From contig CAAGIP010000160.1 in NCBI GenBank assembly GCA_900769955.1, positions 1 through 23,293 on the forward strand: DNA of 23,293 nucleotides, given 5' to 3'. Shown here piece after piece: positions 23,229 through 23,293 of the stretch; the stretch's first letter is position 1; every line of letters starts with the position of its first letter. Below the pieces are notes generated by a model. That model saw only the letters and a program-made list of their open reading frames with translations. It did no database searches and was not told the origin of the DNA. Both the position numbers and the translations under genes were made by a program. This stretch comes from Spirochaetia bacterium. GTDB lineage: Bacteria > Spirochaetota > Spirochaetia > Sphaerochaetales > Sphaerochaetaceae.

Positions 23229-23293
23229 ATGGCAAGGGTAATATGCTTTCATAAACCTGAGGAAGAAAACGGATTCTTCAGCAACTGGTATAA
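23229..23293 (+). CDS. NADAR-family protein, first 21 codons only
   Basis: The window ends inside this gene. The visible start, MARVICFHKPEEENGFFSNWY, resembles the N-terminus of NADAR/YbiA-like proteins, where a 'I-x-F-x...NG-x-SN-x-Y' opening leads into the active-site region. These act on ADP-ribose-type or riboflavin-pathway intermediates as N-glycosidases. The assignment rests on about 20 residues only. It starts 8 nt after the Ntn-hydrolase stop, but with its own -10 element, so it may be transcribed separately as a leaderless mRNA. Confidence 0.6.
   Translation, partial: MARVICFHKPEEENGFFSNWY

Noticed and set aside
1..23293. CRISPR array, tRNA, rRNA or prophage
   Set aside because: No regularly spaced repeats, cloverleaf-like sequence, rRNA core or phage structural genes were noticed on either strand by eye.

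Overview
The window looks like chromosome of a fermentative, host-associated spirochaete (Spirochaetota, probably Sphaerochaetaceae or a Treponema relative). The main clues are a sugar-binding protein beginning MKRILTLALVVLMALTTVFA followed by NGAKEA (a start typical of spirochaete periplasmic sugar-binding proteins), several lipoproteins with a double-membrane-style two-component system, a GTP-dependent PEP carboxykinase with strongly biased codon use, and no insertion sequence, phage, tRNA, rRNA or CRISPR signal. The taxonomic call is inference from protein style, not from a marker gene.

Layout. (1) 1-462 is the 3' end of a uracil permease closed by a terminator. (2) 579-2144 is an AT-richer AAA-ATPase/PD-(D/E)XK protein of the DUF1703 type, probably acquired horizontally. 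(3) 4995-2218 (minus) is a two-gene unit: a lipoprotein joining an ABC-type solute-binding fold to a 5'-nucleotidase C-terminal domain, then a PfkB-family 1-phosphofructokinase-like sugar kinase. (4) 5343-10560 (plus), divergent from it, is a three-gene operon: a free HPt phosphotransfer protein, a paralogue of the same fused lipoprotein, and a Cache-PAS-HisKA-HATPase-REC-REC hybrid sensor kinase. Together (3) and (4) look like a binding-protein-coupled phosphorelay whose output regulator is not in the window. (5) 17371-10594 (minus) is a six-gene glycan operon: sugar-binding protein, two MalF/MalG-type permeases, a small helical protein, a right-handed beta-helix protein resembling GH136 lacto-N-biosidase, and a GH112 galacto-N-biose/lacto-N-biose phosphorylase. 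It is divergent from an AraC-type regulator, with an 11-bp half-site repeated at 21-bp spacing between them. (6) 18495-23293 (plus) is mostly housekeeping: aspartate-semialdehyde dehydrogenase, a cyclic-nucleotide-binding-domain protein without a DNA-binding domain, PEP carboxykinase, a membrane-anchored Ntn-hydrolase, and the first 21 codons of a NADAR-type protein.

How it fits together. The glycan operon would bind and import a beta-1,3-galactosyl-HexNAc oligosaccharide (milk or mucin type), cut it inside the cell with the GH136-like enzyme aided by its small partner, and phosphorolyse the released disaccharide with GH112 to galactose 1-phosphate. No transporter ATPase is encoded here, so a shared MsmK/UgpC-type ATPase elsewhere is likely. 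The second system, with solute-binding lipoproteins, an HPt protein and a hybrid kinase, looks sensory rather than transport-related because no permease is linked to it. Three genes (the AraC regulator, the Ntn-hydrolase and the NADAR gene) have a -10 element ending 7-8 nt before the ATG and no Shine-Dalgarno, which suggests leaderless transcripts.
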